In this document: piece after piece, positions 1 through 10,801 of the stretch
Layout: every line of letters starts with the position of its first letter
Position numbering within the stretch: the stretch's first letter is position 1
DNA from: Gordius sp. MW1
Taxonomy: Eukaryota; Nematomorpha; Gordioida; Gordea; Gordiidae
Reading direction: 5' to 3'
Assembly: GCA_964036665.1 (NCBI GenBank)
Contig: OZ038529.1
Span: forward strand, 6,432,501 to 6,496,500
Length of the DNA: 64,000 nucleotides
Program-made: the position numbers and the translations under genes
Notes under the pieces: model-generated
Told to the model about the DNA's origin: nothing
The model's database searches: none
The model's input: the letters and a program-made list of their open reading frames with translations, nothing else

Positions 1-327
1 CTTAATATTTTTTTTATATGAGCGTATGTTTGCAAAATAATGTTTTTTTACATTTTGAACATTTTTTAACTAAAAAATCATAATTTTTTATATTTATTTA
101 TAGGTATATGGCTTTGGGAATAAAATAAGGCAAATCATTTAGTTTCAACAAATTAGGGGGGGGGGGTTCAAAAATCTTAATTGACGTTAATATCATATTT
201 TTTAAAAACAATCAAGAGTATTTTACAAACATACGTTTAAATTTTTAGGTGTATATAAATGATTGTGTAAAATTTATGGAAAGTTAAAAAATGGGGTAAA
301 ATATACCCCACAAATATTCGACCGATG
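1..327. other. AT-rich sequence, no gene seen
   Basis: No coding similarity or RNA gene was recognised. It holds an 11-base G run at 156-166, a kind of tract found at transposon ends elsewhere in the window. It is probably intron of the JIP3/4-like gene whose next visible exon starts at 1938, but that is inference. Confidence 0.5.
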
Positions 328-331
328 TTAA

Positions 332-629
332 ACAATCCTGAATTTGGACTATATTTGCGATCTGAACATTGCGATTTCTTATTCAGTCCAAAAAATAACG
401 AAGTGGTTAGTGTTTTAGGTCAGCGTTTTAGGTTAGGGGTAGGGTTAGGGTTAGATGCACATCAAATTCCCTCCCCATTTGAGAATTAATTCTAATATAT
501 TGATCATCTAAAAGTCATATGTTTCTGCTACTTTTCCATCATTCTGCGACTTTGACCCCGATCCTTTTTTGGACTGAATAAGAAATCGCAACTTTCAGAT
601 CGCAAATATAGTCCAAAATTCAGGATTGT
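332..629. mobile_element. Palindromic MITE flanked by TTAA
   Basis: Arms of about 65 bp face each other: the left begins ACAATCCTGAATTTGGAC and the right ends with its near reverse complement. Each end abuts TTAA (328-331 and 630-633), which fits a TTAA target duplication of the piggyBac type, although the tips do not start with the usual CCC. The core has telomere-like GGGTTAGGGTTAG around 430-450. There is no coding capacity. The palindrome is certain; the superfamily is a guess. Confidence 0.7.
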
Positions 630-1063
630 TTAACAGTGGCCCAAATATTCTCGCTTTCGGAATTTTCACGAATATTCTAGCGGATTTTACACATATTAGT
701 TATTAATTCATTTTAGATAAGGCATTTGTCTTACCTTTATATAATGAAATTCATATGTATCTAATGTAAAATTCAACTTTTGATGAAAATTATATTGTTC
801 TCAAAAATACTGCGTTAAAAACAATTAGTTAGGGCTTTTGCATGACTAGTCGTCGCTCTGTTTAATGTAGCACGCAAAATTTAGATTGATCAAAATTTGC
901 TTAAAGCCTTCATTTTTGTGTTAATAGTTCGAAAATTATATTTGCCCCTTTTAAAATTAAAATAAATACCGGGGTGTCTCGACTCTTCTATGAAATATTC
1001 TAGATTAAATGGTAAGTAATAAATAACGATGATAAATAGTATGGGCATAGCCAGCATTGGGAT

Positions 1064-1737
1064 TAGAGGTGTGCACGGATCAAATTTTTTTAATCCGATC
1101 CGATGCGAGGGGTTTGTGAAAAATTTTATATCCATTCGATCCGAGTTTCTTAAAATCTAAATCCGATCCGAAATTTTTAAATTAAAATTTTACGAACAGA
1201 ACTTTTTATTGATGATTAAATTCAAAATACATAAAAATAAGGTATAGCAATTTTAATAGATCCGAAATAAATATAAAATTTTATTTGACTAATTTCATAT
1301 TATCATATAAAAATAATAAAGAATCTAATTTTTCTGGTTTAATTCGCATTCTTCTTTCTTCTAATGTTCTTCCAGCCACCGAGAAATTTCTTTCCGAAAT
1401 GGTAGAGGTAGCAGGTATAGCTAAAACTTTATTTGCCAGCTTATAAAGCCTTGGCAGGACTGTTTGATATGAAACCCACCATTTCAGCAAATCTTTTTGT
1501 GAATCATATTTGCAATCTTCATTTCAAAGATAATTATGAAAAGGTATACTAAAAATTATTAATTTAATTAATTACATCTTATTATTGTTTATTTTAAATT
1601 TGAAAATTCTATCCGATCCGGGTAAAATAAAATGTTGATCTGATCCGATCCGACTTCCAAAATTAATATGTTGATCCGATCCGAGTTCGGACGGATCAGA
1701 TCGGATTTCGGATCGGATTGATCCGTGCACGCCTCTA
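1064..1737 (-). mobile_element. hAT transposon, internally deleted copy
   Basis: Terminal inverted repeats are TAGAGGTGTGCACGGATCAA on the left and its near reverse complement on the right. The flanks carry a perfect 8-bp duplication, ATTGGGAT (1056-1063 and 1738-1745), the hallmark of hAT integration. Subterminal sequence is rich in GGATCGGAT-type repeats. Only the C-terminal end of the transposase remains (1281-1490, - strand). A longer relative starts at 53353. Confidence 0.92.
1281..1490 (-). pseudogene. hAT transposase C-terminal fragment (hATC dimerisation domain)
   Basis: The 69 residues contain LKWWVSYQ, LAIPATSTISERNFS and KLDSLLFLYDN. These match the hATC dimerisation domain that closes hAT transposases (consensus around W, IPATS.xSER.FS and a final LxxN). 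The N-terminal zinc finger and the RNase H-like catalytic domain are absent, so this cannot be a working transposase. The same stretch in a longer copy lies at 53624-53812, continued beyond a nested insertion at 54967. Confidence 0.88.
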
Positions 1738-1937
1738 ATTGGGATTAGAGGGGGGGGGGCAATAATGATTTAGGGAGAGGTGAAATAATCATTTTTTGAA
1801 TTTTTAGCCATAATTTTAAAAAATTTCAACAAAATTTTGGATTTAGAGGGGGCATCTGTCCCTCCCTGACCCCCCCTTGGCTACGCCAATGATTATAAAT
1901 AGTAATAATTTGAAAATAACTATCCATTCGTCTCCAG

Positions 1938-2304
1938 CAAAACGCCCAAGCCAACGAAGCATCCGCCAGTTTGCACCCGGTCCCCGATTCCTCCGCGCAC
2001 TATTTTTCTAGTTCTTTCGTTTGGATTTGTACTTCCGGTTGGCAACGGCGGCGGAAGGATATATCACCGCTGCCATCTTTGGCCCCGCCCCAACCCTCAC
2101 CCTCCTCACAGGATTTTGGGGGTGAGGGTGAGGAGAAGGAATGTGCCTCGGTGACGGTAATCGATGCCCGCGAACCAGCTGATATCCTGGAGACGTTCGC
2201 GATTCCCGCCCTCGTCGACGTCGTGTGTGTCGTCAGCGTACCCGGTACCAAATCGTCGGATTACGGGATGGGGGATAACGCAGACGATATCGACGACTCT
2301 TTTG
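1938..2304 (+). CDS. MAPK8IP3/SPAG9-like (syd/unc-16): JIP3/4-like exon 1 of those visible
   Basis: The acceptor is the AG at 1936-1937 after a pyrimidine-rich tract; the donor is GT at 2305. The exon encodes FVWICTS, then an arginine-, proline- and glutamate-rich stretch of roughly 38 residues, then [16 protein letters not shown] and [11 protein letters not shown]. In vertebrate JIP4 the WICTS and VTVIDA segments are only a few residues apart, so the stretch is an insertion. One base is left for the next exon. Confidence 0.88.
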
Positions 2305-5300
2305 GTAGAACTCGGTTTCCTAAATCGAATTTAATTTTGTTAATTGAATTTGTTTTAAAACAATTTTTGCAATAGAGTCGGCATATACATTATAAATGTA
2401 ATTATATGTGGTAAATATCATGGATAGGCAGGGAGGGGCGGCTGCCCTCCTCTAATCCAAAAAATCATTAAAATTTAATGTAGTTCAGGCTAAACTTCAA
2501 AATATTATTATTTTGCCCCTCCCTAAATCATTATTGCCCCCCTTTAGTTCCAATCCTGGCTACGCCTATGATTTTTGATTTGAGTAAAAAGTTTAGTTCT
2601 TGATTTGTTTGCAATAAATTGGCAGTCAAACCATATTTAGTCAACTGCTTTTTAAGAATTTTCAAGGTAGCTATCGAGAATTGCTATGTATGAATTGCTA
2701 TACCATATTTGTTAACTATGTAAATTTTGTAAATTTTTAATAGTTTTAATTAAAATTTTTAAAAGCATTCGGGTTAAAATTTGTAATTTTTGTAGCAAAT
2801 TATGGTTCTTTGTCATGACATTTTGAGCAATTTTTAAAAGTTTTTCAGTGGACACTGATGCACAAGTTACAAAACGCCTATATTGTATTCTACTTAGAAA
2901 ATGACCATATTTTTATAGTTAAATCTATGCTACTTCGTTTTTTTTTATTATTTTGCTTTACTTTCAAAAATTTATAACCGAAAATTAAGAAATTAAATGG
3001 TAAATGTTGGGCCATAAAATTATAGGAAATTTTGATTTGCATTGTCATCTCTACATTTTACTTCCTACTGATGGCTAAAGAATTTATATCCTTATTATTA
3101 TAATAAAATGGCTCACATGCAGTACAGTTTTAAGTTTTTCCTTACTACACTTTAAAGGATTTCTTAAAATTTAATGTAGACTTTGAAAAAATTATAATGC
3201 TTTTAGAATCTTCTGAAATTATCGTATTGACTCCTACCGAGAATGGGCAATTAAATCAAATCACACCTTCTCCCCACTCCAACGATTTTTCGTTGACAGA
3301 CCAAACAGGTAATATACGTAACTTTTTCCCACGTCTAATTAAGTACACTCCTGCGTTTTTCTTTTATTTATTATAACAAAGTTTTAAGATATTTTTTAAT
3401 GAGCATTTACTTTTAGGAACCTATTAATATTATATGTAAATTTTTGCATGTTTGTTAGTTTAACATCATCCAAGCCATAAGTCTAATTTAATTTTCTTCT
3501 ATAAAATTTAGTTTATAATACTATTAATTTAAAATACTACAATTATAATATAATATAAAAGAAAGCCTTGGATGAGTAATATTTCTTAATCATCCTCTTT
3601 CAAAAGCGGCCAGGAATCCAAAGAAGATTTTACATTAAATTTAAAATTGCTATTGATTGTTTTAATAAAAATGCGGGGGAATATTTAGAGGAAGGGGATT
3701 GCCTGCCTATTTCATTGAATAGAGACAAATTATAAGTGTTATTTAATTGTTTAAATATTTGCAGAAGGCGCCGTGAAAAATTTCGAGGGAAAATTGTAAT
3801 TTTTATATATTTCATTCCTTTAGAAACTCCCAACTTTGCCCACAAGGATGCCTTGCCCACGAAATACGGATCGAAATCGTCTTTAAATAATTGTTTGTCC
3901 AACGCCGAAAATAGCATTAACGTCGGGGAAGGGGTGGATGGTAGCCAAGATATCAATACTTTGCCTTTGGAAGAGGCCGAAAAAATGACCACTCTCTTGC
4001 CGACCATGTGGCTCGGGTCCCAGAATGGCATGTAAAATCCCTTTAGTTTTAATCAAAAAATTCCGGAGTAGCATTACTCGTGCTGATTTATTGATGAGGA
4101 TTTTTTGGACTTTAGTAGTTTATTGTGGATTTTGTAATCCTCGCTAAACTATAACAGGTGTTAAGGCGTTTGGGGGTGGTATACTACGGCGGCAGTTGCA
4201 AGACTTAATTTAAAGGGTAGTGGTAAATACGATATTTAATTTTATTAAAATAATTAACTAATTAATTCCTTTAGGGAATGGGAGAATGGCTAAGTTAACG
4301 ACATAATCATTTCTTAGACAGTATAAAATATATTAATGAAAGTTTTAGGAATGCAAATCAATTTATCCATCTAAAATAACTAAAAAGGATAAAATTTCTG
4401 ATTTTAAAAATGACTCCTTTATTAATATTTTTTTTATTTATCAAACAGTTGTCTTTGAACATAGCTAGACCTCTTATAAAATATTGGGTTTCATTAAAGT
4501 TGACTTTTTTATCTCTCAATAGAATTTCCATACATTCCTCCGTCTCTCAGTGGAACAAATCTTTGCATTACATCCAATTAAAAGATTCTATACTCTCGAT
4601 CCTGCATCACAAGGGACGCGTGTTCGTCTCGCTAGCTGATGGTACCGTCGCCGTCTTTAAACGAACGCAAGGTTGATTAATGACAAAAGAATTTTTATCC
4701 AAAAATAAGATTACAACGGGTTAACTTCATTGAAAAATAGCAAGTTTTATTCAATAATCAATAACAAAAGCGTTTGTGAAAGCAAATTATAGTCGTCGGG
4801 GTATAGTAAGAGTTAAATGCACAAAAATGACCTTCAATTTTTACTGGAATGTTCTCTATAAATGTTATTAAACGTGTGCCGTTTTCGATAAAAACAGCCC
4901 ACATGCTCGCATTAGAATTAATACTTTTTAATCAAACCAAACATGTAAAATATATGCACTCCTCGGTATACTTACCCAAATACCTCACTAATTATCAGTT
5001 TAGTCAATCATAAGAATGCTTTCTAGTTCAACTTCAAGGTTATCTAATATTTTACTAACCTTGGCCTATAGCTGAAGGGCGAGCTTTCTTGACCTAATAA
5101 CACGACAACCTAGCCAGTTAGGTGAGTTATACCACCATATAACTTAAAGTAAACTTTATAAATATCATTTCTCACTAGCACAAGTATTATTAAGTTGCAA
5201 ATAGGTTAAAAGAGAAAAAATTTAAAAAGTGCTATTTTACCTAAGTAAAACTATGACAAAAACACAGTTTATAAGTAAAAAACATCAAATAGCCTTCAAA

Positions 5301-8300
5301 AATCTTCTAAAATATCAAATAACCTGTTTATAACACACCCGGCGGCTATGTAAAATAATATATATCATTGGTGAGTTTGCAACGTAACTTTGTGACAAGT
5401 TCCCAATCAAATAAAGCACTGGCATTGCAGGTGTGGGTATATTTTTGCTTACCATCAAATTGCGACTGTACACTAATGCGCGCACTCCTAGGGCCACTAA
5501 TAACATCACTAGTCATTTAGGCGTTGTTTTTTTTCATTTCTTAAAACTTAAATTATTTTAAATTATAAGATGGACAATGGGACACTGGGCGTTATCACTT
5601 GTTAAGGCTGTCGCCCGTAAGTCAGGCAAAAAATGAATCGACCGATAAATTGCAACTTAGCGCGGCCCGCTGCCTGACACTCGTATCGGGGCAGTCGGTT
5701 TGGTGCGGATGTCAAAATAACGTTTACGTCATACAACCCGCTAAAATTGCCATAGTGGTAAATGCCTTTTTTCGTCTATCTCACTCAACTTATACAGCGT
5801 TTAGCAATTGAAAATTTATTATGGTCAAATATGCTCATATGTGTGGGTTTCATTTTCATTGTATTCAATTTGACTTTTGTTAGATAAGTTAAGTTTGCAT
5901 TTGTATTAGACATGAATACTTGCTCATTAAAAATCAATCGTATTTTTAGACAAAACTAGAAATTAGCTATTCAGAAGATGAGCGTTGACTTCAACTTTTT
6001 ACGGTTTTAGTTGTTCCTATAAATAATTAAGCAACTTTTTACATATTTCTGCCACATTTTTATACCATTTTCTAGCATTCATTCGCTGCGCATCCCCGCA
6101 AGGAGAGTCAAATAAGGCAAATGCAAGGCTTTGGGGACGGTGTTTGGGTTTCCATTCGTCTGGACAGCACTTTGCGCCTGTTTCACGCCCACAATTACAC
6201 TCATTTGCAAGATATCGACGTGCAACCTTACGTTTCGAGAATGTTGGGTATGGTATAATTTTATATCGACTAGACAATGCATTTTAATAGTAATAATAAT
6301 TTAACATTGATTGACACATCATAATGGCGAAAATTTGGAGAAAATTAGGTTGGGGAAAAAATGAAATATACTAAATGAGTCGTTTATTAATTATAATGCA
6401 GCATCATGCAGATTGATTGGTGAAACTTGAGGTCTTTTTGTTTATTGAACATCATTAAAACTATATTTAGAATTTAGGGTTTGTTAGTTATTTATGGCAT
6501 TGACCATGTATAGAGATCATGTTTTTATTATGAATAATAAGTAGCCCGTCATTACACCAAATAATAAGAAAAAGACTAGCAAGATTTTTTCATAATAATC
6601 TGTGATCCACATTTTATAATTGATTTGTGTGTCTAAAAAAGGAATTTTGCAAATTTTGTTTAACATAACCAGTGGTGTTCCAAATGTAACGAGGAGAGGA
6701 GATTTCATCAATATTAGTTGTGTACCATATTATATTTATATTTTCGACCTGGCTACCAAAAAAATAATATAAAATAAGTTTAATTTATAATTAATCGAAT
6801 TTGTTTGTTTTGTTTTAACGAAATTTTGCATCGCTTTAATAAGGTTCGAACGCCTTAGGGTTTTCCTTCGTTCGAATAACTAGCATGCTCATCTCCTGCT
6901 ATCGCCTATGGATTGGAACTGGGAACGGCTGTATTCTGGCTATACCTTTTTCCACCGGTAATCGCATTTATTTTATATTATGGTTTTTTTTTGTTTCTTG
7001 ATCAAAAATGACTATATATATTTATACATTATTAATCAATTATTACATGCGAATTCAATGCAACATGTTTTGGCCTTTAGAAATTAAGTAAAAAGAATCA
7101 ATTGTAAGACCAAATACACTAACAGTTAGGGTTAAGATTAATTAATCGAAAAGCGATTTCTTCTTACATAAATTTAAAATTAATCGCGAAAAAGGGGGGG
7201 GGGCTCTTGTCAAATGTGAAAACGTAAATTGATAAATGCGTATTTATTTCGAGAGAACACGAGCGATTCTCCCAACCAAATAATACTAGTGTGATGGATG
7301 TGTGTGTCTGATTTTTGTCCCGTCTTAGTTAAGTTCGGGTTATAAAATTAATTCACTCTCATCCTGATTACACGAGGCGATGGTAATTTATTACTATACA
7401 ATAACGCGTGTAAGGGAAGAGGAAAGGTTAATGATGATTGCTAGGGTAGGGTAATGGACAACGTATTTGACCCACAACAGCCTCTAATATTGTTGTTTGG
7501 CTGGTGCAATTTCCAGTTTTGCGGGGTATTTTCTAGTATTTATACATTCGGTAAAACATATGCATCATTTAAGATTATTAAAAAGTTACAAAAAACGTAT
7601 TAACATAGAAAATCAATAAAATAATAAACTTTTAAAATAAATTTTTAAGCCTCTCTATATTTATGGTTTTTTATGTAAACGATTAGCTTAATAAACTAAT
7701 TATATAAAAGAAAGAATTATTATTATGAACAAGAAATTGGTATTTTTATGCTTACCCCGTATAGGTTTCAATTTGAAAAATTACTGCTATTAGGGAAAAC
7801 ATTAGGATTATTCCACAAAACTGAGCTCTAATACAGGTTTAAGGCCTAAATTTATACGTCATCTTTGATCTATTAATTTAGTCATGAAACCCAATTTAAC
7901 CCATTTTTTAATTATAACGTATAAGCAATACGAAATAATCTTGACAGGAAGTGCTAACAGAAGTCGACTGATTCAGAGAATCAGAACCCTTAATTAAAAT
8001 TCAACTCTATTCTAATATTAATCATTATTAAAGGGCGGAATATTTTAAGACTTTATAACATCTTGTTAAGACGCCACCGTTCTCTAAATCTAACTCGCGC
8101 CAGTTTGTGTAGATTCATAGCCTAATATGAAAATTATGCATCACTTTAACATATTTTAAAATGGAATCTACATCGATGTTTTTAGAGTCGGAACATAAAT
8201 TAAATAGCTCCAAGTCTTCAACATCCCAGGGGGGAGGACCTGGATTGGCCGTGAGGTTAGTTTACAAAAACCCAATCACAGAAACCCTCACCCCGGGCAC

Positions 8301-9875
8301 ATTTATTCCATACTGCGATATGGCTAATGCTCAGTTCTCTTTCCACGGCCACAAGGATGCCGTCAAATTTTTCGTCGCGGTCCCGAGTAAATCGCTTATA
8401 TTATTTTAATTTAACTAAGGTTTCACGAGTTTAAACATTTTAATCCCACTTTCTTTACTATAAAGTATTAACAACGGTCTGTATGTATTATATCAGAATT
8501 GTCAGCAAATTAGTAATTATTGATAAAAAAAAATATTAATTAGGTAGCAACTAAAATTGAAGAAAAACCTTTTAATCATTCTTTAAACATTGACGAGGAT
8601 AAAATTATATATTTTGTAGCAGTTACACAAAATAAATTTGTATTCTTGGATGGATATGTAGGCTTTGTATTTTGGGAAGAAAAAGTTTCGATAATCTTTC
8701 GATATGCCCCGATCAGGTTTTTTAGGCTTATAGGCCTCGCAATTACATTTTTAATGCGGTATGGTCTTTAGATAATAACGAAAACAATCCGATTACAATG
8801 GACCAAGATCATCACATCGCCAACAAACTGTCCGAATCATCTTTGCCTGTTGCGAATTACCTCGTTATTTCGGGAGGCGAGGGTTACGTCGATTTTAGAA
8901 TGAGTGAGTTGTATATGTCGTTCGTGTCAAAAACGAACATGGGCATAGCCAGGGATCAAACTAAGGGAGCGTAGGCGGGATCAATTTAGGGATCGACAAA
9001 CATATGATTTTATAAATATTAAGCCATGGTTTTAATAAATTTATGAAAAACTTAATTTAGTGGATAGTAGCTGCTTTTTCATGGTGACTACTCTTGGCTA
9101 CGCCCATGAAAACGCAGTATTATTTTTTTATGGTTAAAATGCTTATTTTCACGTAAACAAAGTTACATATATTGCGAAATCAGTTTTGATATCCATTTTA
9201 AAAATCTTATTTTTTATTATTTTGACCTATGAACAAGCCATAGCCTTATATTAAATTTTGATTTCTAAATAGCCCGGTTAGGAAACATTTTTTGTGATTG
9301 ATTTTTGTTTTAACTCTAACGTCGGCTAAAATTAAATAACGATTTTACTATTGAAACGATCTGACAAATCAAAAAAAAATGCAACCTTTTCTCGCACAAA
9401 AAAATACAGAAGAAAACATTTGAAAAGTGATTTAACCTGTTTGGATAAAAATTGAATTTCTTTATTTCAACTTTTATTTTTTATCGCTTTTACCTAAAAC
9501 TCTTACCAAAACAGTTGTAAATTTGTTAGTTGATAAATGTATCGCTTCGTAAATTATTTAATGATTGTTATTATTACCGTTCGTTCAAAAGATCGTATAG
9601 CCGATATGGAGGAAGAAATTTGCGAAGTCGCAGACGATAATTTGGGACTGGGCGGGGGCGCAGACGATACCGATCGAAACGTGGAAGAAATTGAGGCAGT
9701 CCTCGGGGAAGAACGGGAACCGGAAGTAGGAGACACGTCTATTAGGGCATCAAATATGGCTGCCACTTGCAAAAGACGTGCCACGTCATCTCTCCCATTA
9801 AGGATGGCCACCGCCCAATCGGAATCGGGCGAAATGGCTCATCTCATAGTTTGGCAAGTGGCCGTTCCACGTTGA
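1938..9875 (+). CDS. MAPK8IP3/SPAG9-like (syd/unc-16): JNK-interacting protein 3/4 orthologue, C-terminal half (10 exons)
   Basis: JIP3/JIP4 proteins are cytoplasmic scaffolds that bind JNK pathway kinases, kinesin-1 and dynactin and steer axonal and lysosomal transport. Ten exons (1938-2304, 3207-3308, 3824-4031, 4523-4671, 5570-5757, 6076-6247, 6859-6957, 8186-8386, 8772-8903, 9601-9875) join with GT-AG introns. Codon phase agrees at all nine junctions and the total is 1893 nt (630 codons plus TGA). Family landmarks appear in order: [96 protein letters not shown] and the closing HLIVWQV. This is the C-terminal WD40-like region. The coiled-coil, RH1 and RH2 parts must lie upstream of the window. 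Most introns hold repeats. Confidence 0.93.
2419..2570. mobile_element. GGGCGTAGCCAG-type MITE in JIP intron
   Basis: It begins ATGGATAGGCAGGG and ends CCTGGCTACGCCTATG. The interior GCCCCTCCCTAAATCATTAT and the C-rich tail match the family members at 1738-1894 and 57190-57260, in opposite or same orientation. It lies in the first intron after exon 1938-2304. The left tip is degraded. Confidence 0.7.
3207..3308 (+). CDS. MAPK8IP3/SPAG9-like (syd/unc-16): JIP3/4-like exon 2
   Basis: The acceptor follows TTTTAG (3201-3206); the donor is GTAATA at 3309. The two leading bases complete the codon begun in the previous exon. It encodes a short polar linker ([15 protein letters not shown] and onward) in the variable region between the first propeller segment and the LPTMWLG segment. 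It is assigned by phase and splice sites more than by conserved residues. Confidence 0.68.
3824..4031 (+). CDS. MAPK8IP3/SPAG9-like (syd/unc-16): JIP3/4-like exon 3
   Basis: The acceptor follows CCTTTAG (AG at 3822-3823); the donor is GTAAAA at 4032. It ends in [20 protein letters not shown], almost the family consensus. Two bases carry over to the next exon. Confidence 0.92.
4523..4671 (+). CDS. MAPK8IP3/SPAG9-like (syd/unc-16): JIP3/4-like exon 4
   Basis: The acceptor is AG at 4521-4522; the donor is GT at 4672. It encodes [20 protein letters not shown] and then [12 protein letters not shown], matching the JIP4 segment HSSVAQWRKCLHSIKLKDS and ALADGTLAIFHR. Phase continues from exon 3. Confidence 0.94.
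5570..5757 (+). CDS. MAPK8IP3/SPAG9-like (syd/unc-16): JIP3/4-like exon 5
   Basis: The acceptor is AG at 5568-5569; the donor is GTAAAT at 5758. It starts with [12 protein letters not shown] (family DGQWDLSNYHLL) and includes [15 protein letters not shown] (family KVWCGYRNKIYVVQP). It ends on a codon boundary. Confidence 0.94.
6076..6247 (+). CDS. MAPK8IP3/SPAG9-like (syd/unc-16): JIP3/4-like exon 6
   Basis: The acceptor follows TTTTCTAG; the donor is GTATGG at 6248. It encodes [32 protein letters not shown] and [15 protein letters not shown], the best conserved block of the family. Confidence 0.95.
6859..6957 (+). CDS. MAPK8IP3/SPAG9-like (syd/unc-16): JIP3/4-like exon 7
   Basis: The acceptor follows CGCCTTAG; the donor is GTAATC at 6958. 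It encodes [20 protein letters not shown] and [13 protein letters not shown], matching the JIP4 segment with SFVRITALMVSCNRLWVGTGNG. Confidence 0.94.
8186..8386 (+). CDS. MAPK8IP3/SPAG9-like (syd/unc-16): JIP3/4-like exon 8
   Basis: The acceptor follows GTTTTTAG (AG at 8184-8185); the donor is GTAAAT at 8387. It encodes a serine-rich lead-in, then [40 protein letters not shown] and FFVAVP. The vertebrate segment with the HQGRLLGLR motif just before this is not seen, so either it is absent or a small exon in the 1.2-kb intron was missed. Confidence 0.92.
8772..8903 (+). CDS. MAPK8IP3/SPAG9-like (syd/unc-16): JIP3/4-like exon 9
   Basis: The acceptor follows GTCTTTAG; the donor is GTGAGT at 8904. 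It encodes an Asn-rich linker and [15 protein letters not shown], matching the [13 protein letters not shown] signature of JIP3/4. Confidence 0.93.
   Translation: MITKTIRLQWTKIITSPTNCPNHLCLLRITSLFREARVTSILE
8938..9108. mobile_element. GGGCGTAGCCAG-type MITE in last JIP intron
   Basis: The ends are CATGGGCATAGCCAG and GGCTACGCCCATG. The flanks AAAACGAA (8930-8937) and AAAACGCA (9109-9116) are an 8-bp duplication with one mismatch, which places the family in or near hAT. There is no coding capacity. Confidence 0.8.
9601..9875 (+). CDS. MAPK8IP3/SPAG9-like (syd/unc-16): JIP3/4-like last exon
   Basis: The acceptor is AG at 9599-9600; no other nearby AG keeps the phase. The exon encodes a strongly acidic tail region ([19 protein letters not shown] and more) longer than in vertebrates, then [14 protein letters not shown] and TGA at 9873-9875. 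HLIVWQV is the conserved C-terminal signature of the family. Confidence 0.92.
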
Positions 9876-10801
9876 AAACCAACACATTATATTTATAATT
9901 ATATTGTATCATTGATATTTCGTTCATTTTGACACTACATCGACATCAAACACACACCCCCCCCCCTTGTTTCCCTCTTACACCAGTCGTTTTTGTAAAT
10001 TTGATTGATGAAAACATCAATTAATATGTAGCATTGGCAGCACAATGGCTCCTAATCGGCTTATATTTATTTAACTCTCAAAGGTCGTGATATACGAAAC
10101 AGTGTTTTTCCACTTTTTACCGTTGTCATTTTGCAAATAGCGTACAGCTCATTCGCATTGAGAATTGTCAAGCACGATGGAAAAATTTATGTTACTCGCG
10201 ACGCGACCACTTATCCTTTTATATTTACCCCGCTAAGTATAGCACAATAGATATAAGGAGTGAAAGTGTGGTCTACTAATTGATCTTAAATCAATGAGTA
10301 CCATTCGAAAGGCAGTTGATAATGGATATAAATCGCTCTTTCAACGGGTTAAATACGTATTCTTGTATAGGACAGGATGCTCTCGACGCGCGTTTTTTAT
10401 AACTTATATCAAATATGCAAAACGAGTGGCATAGCAGTTTCTTCTATTTTATATAAATATTTTATTTATTCGACATAATGATTTGAACGATATTTTATTT
10501 ATATTGAAACGGTATTATCCTAATACCCTAAATGCCCATATTATTTACATTGTCGATTTAATATTTTATTACACCAAGTGCAACCTATATATATCTTTGT
10601 TTGCGGTTTAATTGATGTTTGACTACAAATAATTTGATATAAAGTTTTTATAGGGTACAAGTAGCCAGTCTTTTAGACATCTGCCTCAAGAAGTATTATA
10701 AATTTTTGTTCGCTTGTTTTTTTTTTAATTTTGAGATGTTGCTCTAGCTGTCCCCTGTTTAAAAATATATGCTGCTCATAAAATAATTGTATCCTTTAAA
10801 T
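9876..10801. other. JIP 3' untranslated and intergenic sequence
   Basis: This AT-rich sequence follows the stop codon, with a C run near 9957-9966. I saw no clear AATAAA within the first 400 bases, so the poly(A) site is unresolved. No gene was recognised. Confidence 0.5.

Larger units (their letters stand above)
1040..1894. mobile_element. GGGCGTAGCCAG-type MITE, split by a hAT element
   Basis: The left piece (1040-1063) begins TATGGGCATAGCCAG and the right piece (1738-1894) ends with GGCTACGCC. Other members of this family occur at 2419, 8938, 11227 and 27587, with a relative at 63346. The 8-bp ATAAATAG occurs at both flanks (1032-1039 and 1895-1902). The hAT element at 1064-1737 was inserted later, duplicating ATTGGGAT of the MITE. 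The right end lies 43 bp upstream of the first JIP exon in the window. Confidence 0.75.
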
